Made by a program: the position numbers and the translations under genes. 64,000 nt of DNA from Psychrobacter cibarius. Its GTDB lineage: Bacteria > Pseudomonadota > Gammaproteobacteria > Pseudomonadales > Moraxellaceae. A model generated the notes under the pieces. The model searched no databases. It was not told the DNA's origin and worked only from the letters and a program-made list of their open reading frames with translations. Positions 9,723-20,279 of this stretch are shown here, in pieces (the stretch's first letter is position 1; each line of letters starts with the position of its first letter). The stretch is from contig CP131612.1 of the NCBI GenBank assembly GCA_030686115.1, forward strand, positions 1,550,001 through 1,614,000, written 5' to 3'.

Positions 9723-10376
9723 CTACGCCACACTTAACATGCCTTTATCTAAGATAAAAGCAACAATGTCATCAAGACCTTCGCCTGTTTTCATGTTACT
9801 AAATACCACAGGCTTATCACCGCGCATTTTTTTGGCATCATGCGCCATAACCTCAAGTGAGGCGCCTACGAAAGGGGCAAGGTCGGTTTTATTGATAATG
9901 AGCAAGTCCGATTTCATGATACCAGGGCCGCCTTTACGAGGAATTTTATCGCCTGCCGAGACATCAATGACATATAGCGTCAAGTCGGATAATTCAGGGC
10001 TAAAAGTCGCTGCCAAATTATCACCACCAGACTCGATGATAATAAGCTCAAGACCTGCAAATTGCTGCTGTAATTCGGCGATGGCAGATAAGTTAATTGA
10101 GGCATCTTCACGGATGGCAGTATGCGGGCAGCCACCGGTTTCAACACCGCGAATGCGCTCAGCGGGCATCGCCTCATGACGGGTTAAAAATTCAGAGTCT
10201 TCTTTGGTATAAATATCATTAGTTACCACGGCCATATTGATGTCATCGCGCAGGCGTTGACATAGTCTCAGCGTCAATGCCGTTTTTCCTGAGCCAACGG
10301 GACCGCCAATACCTAGGCGTAGGGGAGACAAGGTCGTGTCTGAATGTTTGCTTTCGACTTTGGGTGTTAGTGCCAT
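9723..10376 (-). CDS. ureG: Urease accessory GTPase UreG
   Basis: SIMIBI-class GTPase that delivers nickel to apo-urease in the UreDFG complex. It has the P-loop GPVGSGKT at residues 25-32 and the UreG metal-binding Cys-Pro-His ([13 protein letters not shown]). Switch-like segments ([36 protein letters not shown]) and the base-recognition NKTDLAP follow. Its 217 aa are standard. The N-terminus carries one His rather than the His-rich run seen in some UreGs; here the His-rich nickel store is on UreE. It lies 38 bp after ureF on the same strand. Confidence 0.97.
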   Translation of the reverse strand: MALTPKVESKHSDTTLSPLRLGIGGPVGSGKTALTLRLCQRLRDDINMAVVTNDIYTKEDSEFLTRHEAMPAERIRGVETGGCPHTAIREDASINLSAIAELQQQFAGLELIIIESGGDNLAATFSPELSDLTLYVIDVSAGDKIPRKGGPGIMKSDLLIINKTDLAPFVGASLEVMAHDAKKMRGDKPVVFSNMKTGEGLDDIVAFILDKGMLSVA

Positions 10377-10414
10377 AAATAAAGTTCCTTGATGAGAGTT
10401 GTGTTTATTAACGA

Positions 10415-11230
10415 TTAAGAGCGAAATAGGCGGCTGTATTGCCTTTCATGCTGACAAGACAGTATGGCTAAATTTGGTAGGTTGGCGGACATATGTAGCT
10501 GTTGATAGAGAAGATTTAGCTTAAATGTTGTTATATCAGAGCAATCAGTCATTAACGCCATATGTTGAACGTGCGAAAATTTTTGCTGGACGTTAGCAGC
10601 CAGTGGCTGTATTTGCTGACTTAATAACTGTTGCAGCTGCCAAATGATGCGCTGTCCTGCCATTTGTCCAAGCGGTACGGTTTTGACCGCAGCCAGCACC
10701 ATATTTTCAATTTGACCAAAGGCATAGGTGGTGATGGCTTGTACAGGCTTAAGTTGCCAGTGCGAGCTGACATGGGCAAACAGTGGCAAAAATCCATGAG
10801 CGAGTAAGCTATCAGGCACGTTGAGCTCAAGAACATTATCTAGCCATGCGGATAAAGACAGTGCCAATTGACTTGACTCATAGACAAACTCTTTGGTTTC
10901 GCGGCTAGCGTGATAATCGGCACCTAAAGCATCAGTCAGCGCCACATCATTAATCATAAGTGCCTCTATCATGAGTGCCAGTAGCGGTAGCTCATAACGA
11001 CATAATGCCAGCTCCAAATAGTCACTCATAAACGCTAAACCACTGCTTTCGTCGTGAATGAGCCCTGATTCGATAGCAGGCTCTATGCCTTGCGAGTAGG
11101 TATAACTGCCAATAGGTAGGTTGCTTGACGCCAGCATGAGCAAACGTCCAGTTACCTCTGTATTATTCAGATCATTTATACCTTGTGTTGTACTGGCAGG
11201 ATGCTGGGAGTGTGTGGCATGATTAGTCAT
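10415..11230 (-). CDS. ureF: Urease accessory protein UreF
   Basis: UreF forms the UreD-UreF-UreG maturation complex and gates nickel insertion. The frame is open upstream to 11425, but that extension is the out-of-frame shadow of the His-codon-rich end of ureE. The real start is the ATG at 11230, which overlaps the ureE stop by 8 bp and gives 271 aa. UreF hallmarks are [20 protein letters not shown] near the N-terminus and [12 protein letters not shown] in the second half. A 25-residue polar tail precedes the domain, making it slightly longer than usual. Overlap with ureE implies translational coupling. Confidence 0.93.
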   Translation of the reverse strand: MTNHATHSQHPASTTQGINDLNNTEVTGRLLMLASSNLPIGSYTYSQGIEPAIESGLIHDESSGLAFMSDYLELALCRYELPLLALMIEALMINDVALTDALGADYHASRETKEFVYESSQLALSLSAWLDNVLELNVPDSLLAHGFLPLFAHVSSHWQLKPVQAITTYAFGQIENMVLAAVKTVPLGQMAGQRIIWQLQQLLSQQIQPLAANVQQKFSHVQHMALMTDCSDITTFKLNLLYQQLHMSANLPNLAILSCQHERQYSRLFRS

Positions 11231-11822
11231 GATTATGCTCATGATTACGGCTATGGCTATGGCTGTGAGCGTCAGAGTGATTGTGCTGATGGTTATCGCT
11301 ATGTGCATGGCTATGACTATGATCACGATTGTGGCTATGAGAGTGAGAATGTCCGCCGTGCTCACCTTTATACGCACCCGTTTCTGGCTCAAATGGCGCT
11401 TGTACGGCTTGGGTATATAGGCCAAGTTGATGTAACATCGCTTCTAAAACATGGTCAGGCTCAAAGTAGAGTGCATTAGGTGTCAGCATTAAAGGAACAT
11501 GGCGGTTGCCTAAATGGTAAGCGCCTTTCATAAGGTCAAAATCATTATCGGCAGTCACTTCGATTAATCCCTGCTTGGCAGCCATAATCTGTATTAAATT
11601 GCCTTGATGGTCTGCTAGCACACTGTCATTCTTAATGGTTTCCGTACGTGGCAAATCAACACCAATGGATTCTTGATGCTGTGTTTCTGCTTTAAAACGG
11701 CTACGTTGACGGGTATCGAAATCTAAATATAAAAAGTTTTCTGCCTGTTTTTGCCTATCAATAATCGCTTGTTGTTCAGCGCTGAGGGTTGATAGATCAA
11801 GACGTTGCGTATAAATGTTCAT
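11223..11822 (-). CDS. ureE: Urease nickel chaperone UreE with His-rich tail
   Basis: UreE is a dimeric nickel metallochaperone. It has an N-terminal peptide-binding domain (residues 1-75; YLDFDTRQRSRFKAET) and a ferredoxin-like metal-binding domain (about 76-150) with the GNRHVPLML motif holding the dimer-interface His. The C-terminal 45 residues are extraordinarily His-rich (about 20 His, as HSHSHSHN, DHSHSHAHSD and similar), expected to store several Ni2+ per chain. It lies between ureBC and ureF in the operon. The codon monotony of the tail creates a spurious open frame on both strands. Confidence 0.95.
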   Translation of the reverse strand: MNIYTQRLDLSTLSAEQQAIIDRQKQAENFLYLDFDTRQRSRFKAETQHQESIGVDLPRTETIKNDSVLADHQGNLIQIMAAKQGLIEVTADNDFDLMKGAYHLGNRHVPLMLTPNALYFEPDHVLEAMLHQLGLYTQAVQAPFEPETGAYKGEHGGHSHSHSHNRDHSHSHAHSDNHQHNHSDAHSHSHSRNHEHNHD

Positions 11823-11896
11823 AATTATGTTTATAGTCCGTTAAAGTAGATGGTTGACAGCTGATGGTAGATTATCAGCACGACAATAAAAAGCAG

Positions 11897-14023
11897 CTAG
11901 AACAAAAAATAGCGCTGTGCCATCGGTAGATAGTCGGCAGGCTCACAGGTCAGCAGCTCACCATCTGCGTACACTTCATAAGTCTCAGGGTTAACCTCCA
12001 TCTTAGGACAGTAGCTATTAAACTTCATGTCTTGTTTACGTATCTTACGAATGTTGTGTACGGCTTTAATGACTTTTTCTAGTCCTAATTGCTTATCAAC
12101 GCCTTTGTCTATCGCAGCGCTTGACATAAAGGTGATGCAAGTCTGCGCCACTGTTTTGGGGAAGCTACCAAACATGCTGCGATAGTGCACAGGCTGCGGG
12201 GTTGAAATGGAAGCATTGAGGTCGCCCATGGACGCTGCCGCAATCAAGCCGCCTTTAATGATAAGGTCGGGCTTTACGCCAAAAAATGCAGGCGACCATA
12301 AAATTAAATCCGCCCATTTATCTATTTCAATGGATCCCACTTCGTCACTAATGCCATGAGTGATGGCAGGGTTGATGGTGTATTTTGCGAGGTAGCGTTT
12401 GATACGAAAATTATCATTGCTGCTATCAGAGTCAGTGGGACTTAGCATGATATTTTCTAATGCTTGCTCAGTTTTAGCTGATTGATCAGGAGCCAGATGA
12501 CCGCGTTGGGCTTTCATTTTATCAGCCGTTTGCCACGTGCGAATAATAACTTCTCCCACGCGTCCCATCGCTTGCGAATCACTACTCATCATGGAGATGG
12601 CACCCATGTCTTGTAAAATATCTTCGGCGGCAATGGTTTCTTTACGAATACGGCTTTCTGCAAAAGCGACATCTTCAGCAATGGCTGGGCTTAAGTGGTG
12701 ACAAACCATAAGCATGTCGAGATGCTCGTCAATGGTATTAATAGTAAAAGGGCGCGTTGGATTGGTTGATGAGGGTAAAACGTTGGTTTCGCCAATAGCT
12801 TTTAAGATATCTGGGGCATGACCGCCGCCAGCGCCTTCGGTATGGAAGGTGTGAATACAGCGGTCTTTAAACGCGCCGAGAGTGCTATCTAAATAGCCGC
12901 TTTCATTTAACGTATCAGTATGAATCGCCACTTGCACATCATATTCTTCGGCCACGCTAAGGCAGTTATCAATGGCTTTGGGCGTGGAGCCCCAGTCTTC
13001 ATGAAGCTTAAGCCCGATAGCTCCTGCTTCGATTTGCTCTACAATGGGGGCGGGTAGACTAACATTGCCTTTACCTAAGAATCCAATATTCATCGGAATA
13101 GCATCAGTGGCTTTTAGCATGCTGTGAATATGATAGGCACCAGGCGTACAAGTAGTGGCAAGAGTGCCTTCAGCAGGTCCCGTACCACCGCCTAACATCG
13201 TGGTTACACCAGACATCAATGCCGTCTCACATTGCTGTGGTGCAATGAAGTGAATATGACTATCGATACCGCCAGCAGTCAAGATTTTACCTTCTCCTGC
13301 GATAATTTCGGTAGCCGCGCCAATAGGTAACGTCACGTTAGGCTGAATATCAGGATTGCCAGCTTTACCAATGCCACTGATACGACCCTCTGTGATAGCG
13401 ACATCTGCCTTGTAGATACCACTGTAGTCCACAATCAAAGCATTGGTAATAATAGTATCGGCAACTTGGTCACCCAGCAGTTGTGATTGACCCATACCGT
13501 CGCGGATTACCTTGCCGCCACCAAATTTGACCTCTTCACCAATGCTGATGCTATAAGTATGTTGGTCACTGTGACTAGTCAAGTCATATTCGACCTCAAG
13601 CCATAAATTTGTATCTGCCAAGCGTACTTTGTCCCCTGTGGTAGGGCCAAAATGCTCGGCATATATACGTCGGTCAATGCGTTTTTTCGAGGTGTTTTGA
13701 GAGGTTTTAGGGTCTACAGCGCCCATAACTTTGCCCGAAAAACCATAAATGTGTTGTTTACCGGCGATAGCGACTAGCTCAACTTCTCGTGCTTGGCCCG
13801 GCTCAAAGCGTACTGCAGTACCAGATAGGATATTGAGTCGATAGCCAAGCGTCGACTCTCGATCAAAGATCAGTGCTGCATTGACTTCATAGAAGTGATA
13901 GTGAGAACCGATTTGAATAGGGCGGTCGCCGGTATTGATTACCTTTATGTTTTGAACATATCGACCAGCGTTCAAAGCCATATCGCCTGCTTTAATATTA
14001 TATTCGCCTGCTTTCATCGTCAT
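11897..14023 (-). CDS. ureC: Fused urease beta-alpha subunit (UreB-UreC)
   Basis: One 708-aa chain carries both large urease pieces. Residues 3-103 are UreB ([16 protein letters not shown] … [17 protein letters not shown] … GFSGKVMGA). A short polar linker (about 104-116) joins them to UreC ([21 protein letters not shown] onward). Active-site residues are intact: His256/His258 (DSHIHF), the carbamylated Lys339 (GLKLHEDWG), His368 and His394, flap Cys441 (MVCHHL) and Asp482 ([13 protein letters not shown]). The enzyme hydrolyses urea to ammonia and carbamate in the cytoplasm. A few extra residues ([10 protein letters not shown]) sit before [17 protein letters not shown]. Separate ureB and ureC genes are usual; no stop or start codon is seen at the junction. 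Confidence 0.95.
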   Translation of the reverse strand: MTMKAGEYNIKAGDMALNAGRYVQNIKVINTGDRPIQIGSHYHFYEVNAALIFDRESTLGYRLNILSGTAVRFEPGQAREVELVAIAGKQHIYGFSGKVMGAVDPKTSQNTSKKRIDRRIYAEHFGPTTGDKVRLADTNLWLEVEYDLTSHSDQHTYSISIGEEVKFGGGKVIRDGMGQSQLLGDQVADTIITNALIVDYSGIYKADVAITEGRISGIGKAGNPDIQPNVTLPIGAATEIIAGEGKILTAGGIDSHIHFIAPQQCETALMSGVTTMLGGGTGPAEGTLATTCTPGAYHIHSMLKATDAIPMNIGFLGKGNVSLPAPIVEQIEAGAIGLKLHEDWGSTPKAIDNCLSVAEEYDVQVAIHTDTLNESGYLDSTLGAFKDRCIHTFHTEGAGGGHAPDILKAIGETNVLPSSTNPTRPFTINTIDEHLDMLMVCHHLSPAIAEDVAFAESRIRKETIAAEDILQDMGAISMMSSDSQAMGRVGEVIIRTWQTADKMKAQRGHLAPDQSAKTEQALENIMLSPTDSDSSNDNFRIKRYLAKYTINPAITHGISDEVGSIEIDKWADLILWSPAFFGVKPDLIIKGGLIAAASMGDLNASISTPQPVHYRSMFGSFPKTVAQTCITFMSSAAIDKGVDKQLGLEKVIKAVHNIRKIRKQDMKFNSYCPKMEVNPETYEVYADGELLTCEPADYLPMAQRYFLF

Positions 14024-14097
14024 TTTTATTATCCTTAATCGTCTTATGGCAATGGCTCTTGTTCAATATCGTTTTATACGGCTTTATAGCAAGTAAG

Positions 14098-14400
14098 CTA
14101 TACGATAGGGTTATGCACTGTCACTAGCTTAGTGCCATCGGGGAAAGTGGCTTCAACTTGGACATCATGTATCATCTCTGCAATGCCTTCCATGACGTCA
14201 TCGGCAGAGAGATAAGTGGCTCCTTCACTCATCAGTTGCGCCACGGTTTTGCCATCACGCGCACCTTCCATCAGGAGCATGCTGATATAAGCGATAGACT
14301 CAGGGTAATTAAGCTTGACGCCACGATTCTTACGACGTTCCGCCACCATGCCTGCGGTAAATAGTAAGAGTTTATCTTTTTCTGTAGGATTTAACTGCAT
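14098..14400 (-). CDS. ureA: Urease gamma subunit UreA
   Basis: Smallest urease subunit, 100 aa, which packs against the alpha subunit in the (abc)3 assembly. It starts [24 protein letters not shown] and contains [28 protein letters not shown] and the C-terminal [10 protein letters not shown], all UreA hallmarks. ATG at 14400 follows TTAAGGAAG. It sits 74 bp upstream of the fused ureBC, so the enzyme here has two polypeptides, gamma and beta-alpha, unlike the Helicobacter split (gamma-beta plus alpha). Confidence 0.97.
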   Translation of the reverse strand: MQLNPTEKDKLLLFTAGMVAERRKNRGVKLNYPESIAYISMLLMEGARDGKTVAQLMSEGATYLSADDVMEGIAEMIHDVQVEATFPDGTKLVTVHNPIV

Positions 14401-14554
14401 AAAACTTCCTTAATAATTATTGTCTTCTGAAGGCTATGATTCGTCTTTAATCTTTATAAAATAAATAGGCTAAGTTAAATGTACTAAGTATAGTTATTCT
14501 GGTTTGATTCAGCACGGTTTAAGGATGATAGTATGTAGGAGCATATGTATAATA

Positions 14555-15544
14555 TTAGGTGTCCCAAATTCTCGGTCGATGAGGTTCAAGCATGTACCAT
14601 TTAGACCTGATAAGCTCGCGAATTTGGTAAAAAGCCTCAAAGCAGACACGCACATCTGCTCCTAAATAACGGCAGTTGATACCTTGAAAATTGTGAGTAC
14701 AGTGAATGGGTAGTGACTGCGTATCAATGAGACTGCGTATCTCGGTGATAGTGGCATCTAAATATTGACCAAGCTTGAGCGGATTATTTTGTAACTCAGG
14801 TGCAATGACCTCTGTGCTAGGTATTGCCCAAAAAGAGCCGTGCACATGTTGATTGTTCAGTCCTAATGGTGAGGTAAACCAGCGCGTATTGGCTGGCTGG
14901 GAGGTGCATTCACTGACCAATAAACTGCCCTCACGCCATATCTCTAAGCGGTTGGCATAATGACCATTAGAAAAAGTCTCTTGATACGCTTGACGTCCGA
15001 ACACAGCAATATCCCAAGTCAATAAACTTGCCGTCTTAGCTAAATAAAAGCGGTTATTGGCAGTAGAGACAGAATGATCGTAATAAATGCTTTCTTGTGG
15101 TAGCCATTCAAGGACAGCGTGGTCATCGAGGCGGGCGTCGATATGCTGTTCTGCGCTGATAACATCATTAAAACAGTCGTTAGAAGTGTTGCTGTTTGCC
15201 GATTGAGTACCGTTATTAAATTTTGATGAGTCGCTAGGTCTAGAGGATCGTAACGATTTGCGTTGCCCGTACCATTTTCCAGCTCCAGGAGTAGTAATCA
15301 CCGCATGGCTATTAGAGTGTAGGTCAAATTCCAATGTTAAGCGGTCATCATCAGCAATACCAGCAGGAGGATACAACACATAAATATGGCAAATCCCTGC
15401 TTGGCTGTTATCAGTACTATCAGGCTCAGGATACAGCGCGCGCTGCACCATGAGTGCGCCAGTATGGGCACGATGACACAGCCGAGTTTTTGCAGCAGTA
15501 GAGGCGCAGTCGAAATGGAGCTGTAGTGAGGATTGCCAAGTCAA
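14555..15544 (-). CDS. ureD: Urease accessory protein UreD
   Basis: UreD is the scaffold that contacts apo-urease and carries nickel from UreG through UreF. The 329-aa chain has the family's opening (LQLHFDCASTAAKTRLCHRAHTG, then YPEP and ICHIYVLYPPAGIADDDRL) and the signature HAVITTPGAGKWYG. It continues with AVLEWLPQESIYYDHS and LEIWREGSLL. An insertion of about 35 polar residues (SSRPSDSSKFNNGTQSANSN…) lies after the GAGKWYG block and is not typical. It is the first maturation gene after urtE, 29 bp downstream of it, linking the transporter and enzyme parts of the operon. Confidence 0.92.
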   Translation of the reverse strand: MTWQSSLQLHFDCASTAAKTRLCHRAHTGALMVQRALYPEPDSTDNSQAGICHIYVLYPPAGIADDDRLTLEFDLHSNSHAVITTPGAGKWYGQRKSLRSSRPSDSSKFNNGTQSANSNTSNDCFNDVISAEQHIDARLDDHAVLEWLPQESIYYDHSVSTANNRFYLAKTASLLTWDIAVFGRQAYQETFSNGHYANRLEIWREGSLLVSECTSQPANTRWFTSPLGLNNQHVHGSFWAIPSTEVIAPELQNNPLKLGQYLDATITEIRSLIDTQSLPIHCTHNFQGINCRYLGADVRVCFEAFYQIRELIRSKWYMLEPHRPRIWDT

Positions 15545-15573
15545 AATTGTATTCCCTTTTATAAAGTGTCCTT

Positions 15574-16272
15574 TTAGATTGCCACCAACTCTTGAATATT
15601 GTTTTTTGCCATGTCACATCCAGCCCCTTGAGCTACCACTCGTCCTCTAGAGAGCACGGTATAGTTATCGGCAAGCTCTTCTGCAAAATCATAAAACTGC
15701 TCGACTAAAACAATTGCCATATCGCCTTTATTAGCAAGACTACGAATGACTCTACCAATGTCTTTAATAATGGACGGTTGGATACCTTCAGTCGGCTCAT
15801 CAAGTACTAGTACTCGAGGCTCTGATGCAAGCGCACGAGCAATAGCAAGTTGCTGCTGCTGACCGCCTGATAAATCGCCACCGCGGCGATGCTTCATTTC
15901 GTCTAGCACTGGAAATATATCATACAAGTGTTTGGGTACTTTGCTTGCTTTTCGTTGAGAGAATTTCGCCATTCCAATCAGAATGTTTTCTTCAACGGTC
16001 AAGGTGGAAAATATATCGCGTCCTTGCGGCACATAAGCGAGTCCTGCGCGCACACGCTGCTCAGGCGTCATCTGACTAATATCCTTACCGTCTAATAAAA
16101 TCTCACCTGATTTTATTGGTAGGATGCCCATCAAGCATTTAAGCAAGGTGGTTTTACCGACGCCATTACGACCAAGTACCACGCTACATCCTCCTACAGG
16201 GGCGGCGAGGGTGACATCACGTAATATGTGACTGCCACCATAATATTGATTTATGGCATTGATTTCTAACAT
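15574..16272 (-). CDS. urtE: Urea ABC transporter ATP-binding protein UrtE
   Basis: Second ATPase of the urea importer, LivF-like, 232 aa. Walker A is GRNGVGKTTLLK (near residue 34), the signature is LSGGQQQQLAIARAL, and Walker B is VLVLDEPTEGIQPS followed by the switch His-region (VLVEQFYDFA). The wording EPTEGIQPSIIKDIG is typical of UrtE. It hydrolyses ATP together with UrtD at the cytoplasmic face of UrtBC. The gene follows urtD by 46 bp. Confidence 0.95.
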   Translation of the reverse strand: MLEINAINQYYGGSHILRDVTLAAPVGGCSVVLGRNGVGKTTLLKCLMGILPIKSGEILLDGKDISQMTPEQRVRAGLAYVPQGRDIFSTLTVEENILIGMAKFSQRKASKVPKHLYDIFPVLDEMKHRRGGDLSGGQQQQLAIARALASEPRVLVLDEPTEGIQPSIIKDIGRVIRSLANKGDMAIVLVEQFYDFAEELADNYTVLSRGRVVAQGAGCDMAKNNIQELVAI

Positions 16273-16318
16273 ATAAGCACCTCTATTTTTTAGGTCTATT
16301 TCTAAGCACTACTATCAA

Positions 16319-17284
16319 TTATCGACCTAAATAGGTCTCAATAACGGCCTCATTATTCTGTACTTCACTCAACGTGCCTTCAGCCAAAATAGCGCCATTT
16401 GCTAAGACCGTTACTTTTTCACTTATGGCATCAATGAAAGTCATGTCATGTTCAACTACGATTAAGGTGTGATTCTTTTTAAGGCGTAGACATAACTCAG
16501 CAGTATGTTCCGTTTCGGCATCGGTCATGCCTGCTACTGGTTCATCAAGTAAGATAAGTTTTGGTCTTTGCATCAGTAACATTCCAATCTCTAGCCACTG
16601 TTTTTGACCATGAGACAATAATCCTGCTGGCTTGTTAATCAGCTCTTTTAGGCGTATTTGATCAAGCGTTGAGTCAAGGGTATCTTGGATTTCTGCGTCA
16701 ATACGAGTAAACCAGCTTTTCGATACCCGTTTGTCCTCTGGTGCAGCCAGCATTAAGTTATCAAGTACGGTAAATTTCTCAAATACGGTGGGTTTTTGAA
16801 ACTTACGGCCAATGCCTGCTTCCGCTATTTCTTCGGTAGATAGTTTGGCTAAATTATGTACTTGACCAAAAAATGCGCTACCTGTGGTCGGGCGCGTTTT
16901 ACCCGTAATAACATCCATTAAAGTCGTCTTACCTGCACCATTAGGACCAATGATGCAGCGTAGCTCGCCCGCCTCAATGTATAAAGACAAATCATTGAGT
17001 GCACGAAACGAGTCAAACCACACGCTAACGCCTTCTAAATATAGCGCAATCCCATGTCTCATATCTGGACCTGATTTAGAAACAGGGTGCGCCAAGCCAC
17101 CGCTATTCCCATAATCTTCAGCCAAACTAGTGACTGGTCGGGTAGGCTTGGTTTCTGCAATCGTTATGTTATTTGTATTGTCATGATTTCCCATTGGCTT
17201 ATGTATACTAGGATCATTTTTATTTTTAATAAGCGCATTGTTAGCTGTTTTTTGGGAAGCAGCATTATTACATATTATTGACAT
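16319..17284 (-). CDS. urtD: Urea ABC transporter ATP-binding protein UrtD
   Basis: LivG-like ATPase of the urea importer, 321 aa. The ABC domain begins near residue 80 (LYLEGVSVWFDSFRALNDLSL). It has Walker A GPNGAGKTTLMD, a signature-region LLSHGQKQWLEIGMLL and Walker B LILLDEPVAGMTDAE, the last two typical of UrtD. The first 75 residues are a polar, low-complexity extension not found in most UrtDs. The ATG at 17284 overlaps the urtC stop by one base (TAATG), which supports this start, although internal Met codons (Met32, Met75) could also be used. Confidence 0.93.
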   Translation of the reverse strand: MSIICNNAASQKTANNALIKNKNDPSIHKPMGNHDNTNNITIAETKPTRPVTSLAEDYGNSGGLAHPVSKSGPDMRHGIALYLEGVSVWFDSFRALNDLSLYIEAGELRCIIGPNGAGKTTLMDVITGKTRPTTGSAFFGQVHNLAKLSTEEIAEAGIGRKFQKPTVFEKFTVLDNLMLAAPEDKRVSKSWFTRIDAEIQDTLDSTLDQIRLKELINKPAGLLSHGQKQWLEIGMLLMQRPKLILLDEPVAGMTDAETEHTAELCLRLKKNHTLIVVEHDMTFIDAISEKVTVLANGAILAEGTLSEVQNNEAVIETYLGR

Positions 17285-18354
17285 TATTCTTTTTCCTTCT
17301 TAAAACGATCGAGTACACCAATGATGCCGTTAGGGAGAAATATAGTAACCACTACAAATAATCCGCCTAGAATAAGTAACCAAAACTCCGGATAGGCGAC
17401 GGTAAAATACGTTTTAATCACATTAATTGTACCAGCGCCTACAATGGCACCGATTAATGAACCTCTACCTCCAGCAGCCACCCATACTGCCATCTCGATA
17501 GAGTTGACGGGGTTAATCTCACCTGGATTAATGATACCAACTTGCGGTACATATAGAGCACCAGCGATACCAGCAATGACTGCAGACAACACCCAAGCTG
17601 AAAGCTTGTACCAAAGCGTGCGATAGCCTAAATACTGCAAACGATTCTCACTATCACGAATGGCACCAAGCACGCGCCCATAAGGTTGGCTCATCAGATA
17701 GCGTAGTCCAAGATAGGACAGTAGCAGCGCCAAAGCAGTCGTAAAGCACAGCACAGCCCTCGTTGAAGAGGCCGTGATGTCATAACCTAATAGCGTCGTA
17801 AAACCTGTGAAGCCATTGTTACCACCAAAGCCTGTTTCGTTACGGAAAAACAGTAAAGCTGCCGCGTAGGTCATGGCCTGAGTAATAATCGAAAAATAAA
17901 CCCCTTTAATTTTTGAGCGAAAAGCAAAATAGCCAAAGATAAAAGCGACCAGACCGGGAACTAGCACCACTAAAGCCATCGCCCACCAGAAATGTTGAGT
18001 GCCTGCCCAATACCACGGTAGCTCTGTCCAACTTAAGAAACGCATAAAGTCTGGCAAGCCCGTGCCAGCAGTTTCACGCGTCAAGTACATACCAAAAGCA
18101 TAGCCTCCTAGCGCAAAATAAAGACCATGACCTAAGCTTAGAATGCCGGCATAGCCCCAGACCAAGTCTAAAGCCAGTGCTACCATGGCGAGCGCCATTA
18201 TTTTACCAATCAAAGTTATCCAGTAAGCAGACAGGTGAAAACTAGAGGTTTCAGGTAGTAAATGGAGCCAAGGCAATATCAGTAGCACTAAAAAACACAA
18301 ACCAATCAGAATGGCATTACGTGGGGAATCAGATAATAATTGAGTCAAACGCAT
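17284..18354 (-). CDS. urtC: Urea ABC transporter permease UrtC
   Basis: LivM-like inner-membrane permease forming the channel with UrtB. The start at 18354 (MRLTQLLSDSPRN, 356 aa) is preferred over the longer frame to 18393 because AAGGAG lies seven bases before it, and it begins just after the urtB stop. It carries LALDLVWGYAGILSLGHGLYFALGGYAFGMYL, FGYFAFRSKIKGVYFSIITQA and the AAGGRGSLIGAIVGA loop, all UrtC/LivM hallmarks. It has about eight to ten membrane helices. Tight spacing with urtB and overlap with urtD indicate translational coupling. Confidence 0.94.
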   Translation of the reverse strand: MRLTQLLSDSPRNAILIGLCFLVLLILPWLHLLPETSSFHLSAYWITLIGKIMALAMVALALDLVWGYAGILSLGHGLYFALGGYAFGMYLTRETAGTGLPDFMRFLSWTELPWYWAGTQHFWWAMALVVLVPGLVAFIFGYFAFRSKIKGVYFSIITQAMTYAAALLFFRNETGFGGNNGFTGFTTLLGYDITASSTRAVLCFTTALALLLSYLGLRYLMSQPYGRVLGAIRDSENRLQYLGYRTLWYKLSAWVLSAVIAGIAGALYVPQVGIINPGEINPVNSIEMAVWVAAGGRGSLIGAIVGAGTINVIKTYFTVAYPEFWLLILGGLFVVVTIFLPNGIIGVLDRFKKEKE

Positions 18355-18364
18355 GAGGTTCTCC

Positions 18365-20149
18365 TTAATCCACAAAACGGCCTTTGAGGGCAAATAAACC
18401 TTGTGGACGTTTTTGAATAAACAAAATCACAAGAACCAGTAACACAATCTTAGCCATCACAGCACCAATGCCAATTTCAAGCACCGTACCACTGACACCA
18501 AGACCTAAAGATGCCAATACCGCGCCCCATACTTGCCCAACACCGCCAACCACGACGACTAAGAACGCATCAATAATATAAGTTTGACCTAAGTCGGGTC
18601 CGACATTGCCTACTTGCGCCAAAGCACAGCCAGCGAGACCTGCGAGGCCTGAGCCAAGTCCAAAAGCCAACATGTCGATGCGAGCAGAGGAGATACCCAC
18701 TGCACGTGCCATTTGCCGGTTTTGAGTCACAGCGCGCACAAATAGCCCGAAACGAGTCTTGTTCAGTAAGTACACCAGTAGCATAAGAATAATGATGGTA
18801 AAGCCAATAATAGCGATACGATTGAAGGGAAGCACAAGGCTCGAGGAGACTTGATAGGCACCGCTCAACCAGTCGACATTGCTGACTTCGACGTTTTGCG
18901 CGCCAAATATCATCCGAACCAACTGCATAAGAATCAGACTGACACCGAAGGTTGCTAGTAAGGTTTCAAGCTCACGACCGTAAAGCGGGCGAATAATGAT
19001 TCGTTCAATAATCATGCCGATAATGGCACTGACTAAGAAAGCGACGGGTATAGCAGCAACCAGATACCATCCAGTCATACTAGGAAAATATGCTTGAAAG
19101 AGATTTTGCACCATATAAGTGGCGTAAGCACCAATCATAATGAGCTCACCATGAGCCATATTGATGACCCCAAGCAGACCAAAGGTAATGGCAAGCCCTA
19201 ATGCCGCCAGTAGTAAGATACTTGCCGTACTAAGCCCCGTGAACAGATGACCTATCCAAGTACTGATGGTAATGCGCTGCTCAATACTATCCTCAGCGTC
19301 TAACAGCGCAGATTTGAGCACAGGATCGATATCATCTGCCGCCAATGCTTTTTTAACATCCACTAATACTTGTGGGCTATCGCTATCAGCAAGCACGGTA
19401 AGCGCGGCAATTTGGGTAGTGACGTCGCCATCTCTAAAATCAATTCTTGCTTGTAAAGTACTCAACGCTGTTTTGACGTCGTCGTCTTGCTCATTAGTGG
19501 CAGCAGTACTTATGAGTGCTGGATCTAGCTGTTCGATATTGTCCGCTAAGATGGCGACTGCCTGTAAACGTTGCGTAGGATCGTTTGACTCAAGCTTAAC
19601 CTTGGCTTGTCCAAAGACTAAGGCTGAGCGTAGCGTATTGGTCAAAGTCACTTGCGCCAAGTCACTCGGCCACTCGGTGGTCAGCTGCTTAGCAGGATAA
19701 GTAAATAGCTCATCTTCGCTGTTAAGTAGATAAGTTTGCCCACCATTACCTTGGTATAGCTCATCGTTTTTTATCAGCTCAACTAAAGTATCCAAACTCT
19801 CAACTGACCCCGGCCACTGATTGAGCATGGTTTGGCGCTTGGTGAAGTCAGCAGCAACGAACTGTTCGATAGCATCCCCTTTACTTATCGCAAGATCAGC
19901 TGATGTCGTTACAGACTGCTTGTTTTGAGCAAGTAAGGTCTCTTCACTTACAGCATTGGATGTCGCTGCCATAGTATTAGTAGATACTGCCTCATCGCGC
20001 TCGTGGCTGTGTACTACTGGCGTCTCGTGAGCATGAGCAGCTGATGTGATAGCAATGAGGAGGAGTAAAGATAGTAAGGCGATGATAAAAGTCTTGTTAA
20101 AATAATTGGCTGGCGCGTCACTTTTATAATAGGAAGGGTAATGTGACAT
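18365..20149 (-). CDS. urtB: Urea ABC transporter permease UrtB
   Basis: LivH-like permease, 594 aa. A signal-like hydrophobic stretch (residues 20-40, ending SAAHAHE) precedes a long periplasmic region of HEAT-like or helical repeats (about 60-290) that UrtB carries but LivH lacks. The membrane domain then starts with LLLAALGLAITFGLLGVINMAHGELIMIGAYATY and contains LLATFGVSLILMQLVRMIFG and VVVVGGVGQVWGAVLAS. ATG at 20149 follows AAAAGGAACC. It lies 130 bp after urtA in the same orientation. Confidence 0.95.
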   Translation of the reverse strand: MSHYPSYYKSDAPANYFNKTFIIALLSLLLLIAITSAAHAHETPVVHSHERDEAVSTNTMAATSNAVSEETLLAQNKQSVTTSADLAISKGDAIEQFVAADFTKRQTMLNQWPGSVESLDTLVELIKNDELYQGNGGQTYLLNSEDELFTYPAKQLTTEWPSDLAQVTLTNTLRSALVFGQAKVKLESNDPTQRLQAVAILADNIEQLDPALISTAATNEQDDDVKTALSTLQARIDFRDGDVTTQIAALTVLADSDSPQVLVDVKKALAADDIDPVLKSALLDAEDSIEQRITISTWIGHLFTGLSTASILLLAALGLAITFGLLGVINMAHGELIMIGAYATYMVQNLFQAYFPSMTGWYLVAAIPVAFLVSAIIGMIIERIIIRPLYGRELETLLATFGVSLILMQLVRMIFGAQNVEVSNVDWLSGAYQVSSSLVLPFNRIAIIGFTIIILMLLVYLLNKTRFGLFVRAVTQNRQMARAVGISSARIDMLAFGLGSGLAGLAGCALAQVGNVGPDLGQTYIIDAFLVVVVGGVGQVWGAVLASLGLGVSGTVLEIGIGAVMAKIVLLVLVILFIQKRPQGLFALKGRFVD

Positions 20150-20279
20150 GATGGTTCCTTTTTTGCAGTCAACACTCCTTTAACCTCTACTAAAAACTGT
20201 TTTATCAGTAGAGGAGCTAAAGGGTTGCTGGTTTTGATACCATTAAGGGGCTAAGGATTGCGGTTTAGGTGACAACACC

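Noticed and set aside
11231..11425. N-terminal extension of UreF, and a plus-strand frame in the same place
   Set aside because: Both arise from the His-codon-rich end of ureE. UreF homology begins after the ATG at 11230.
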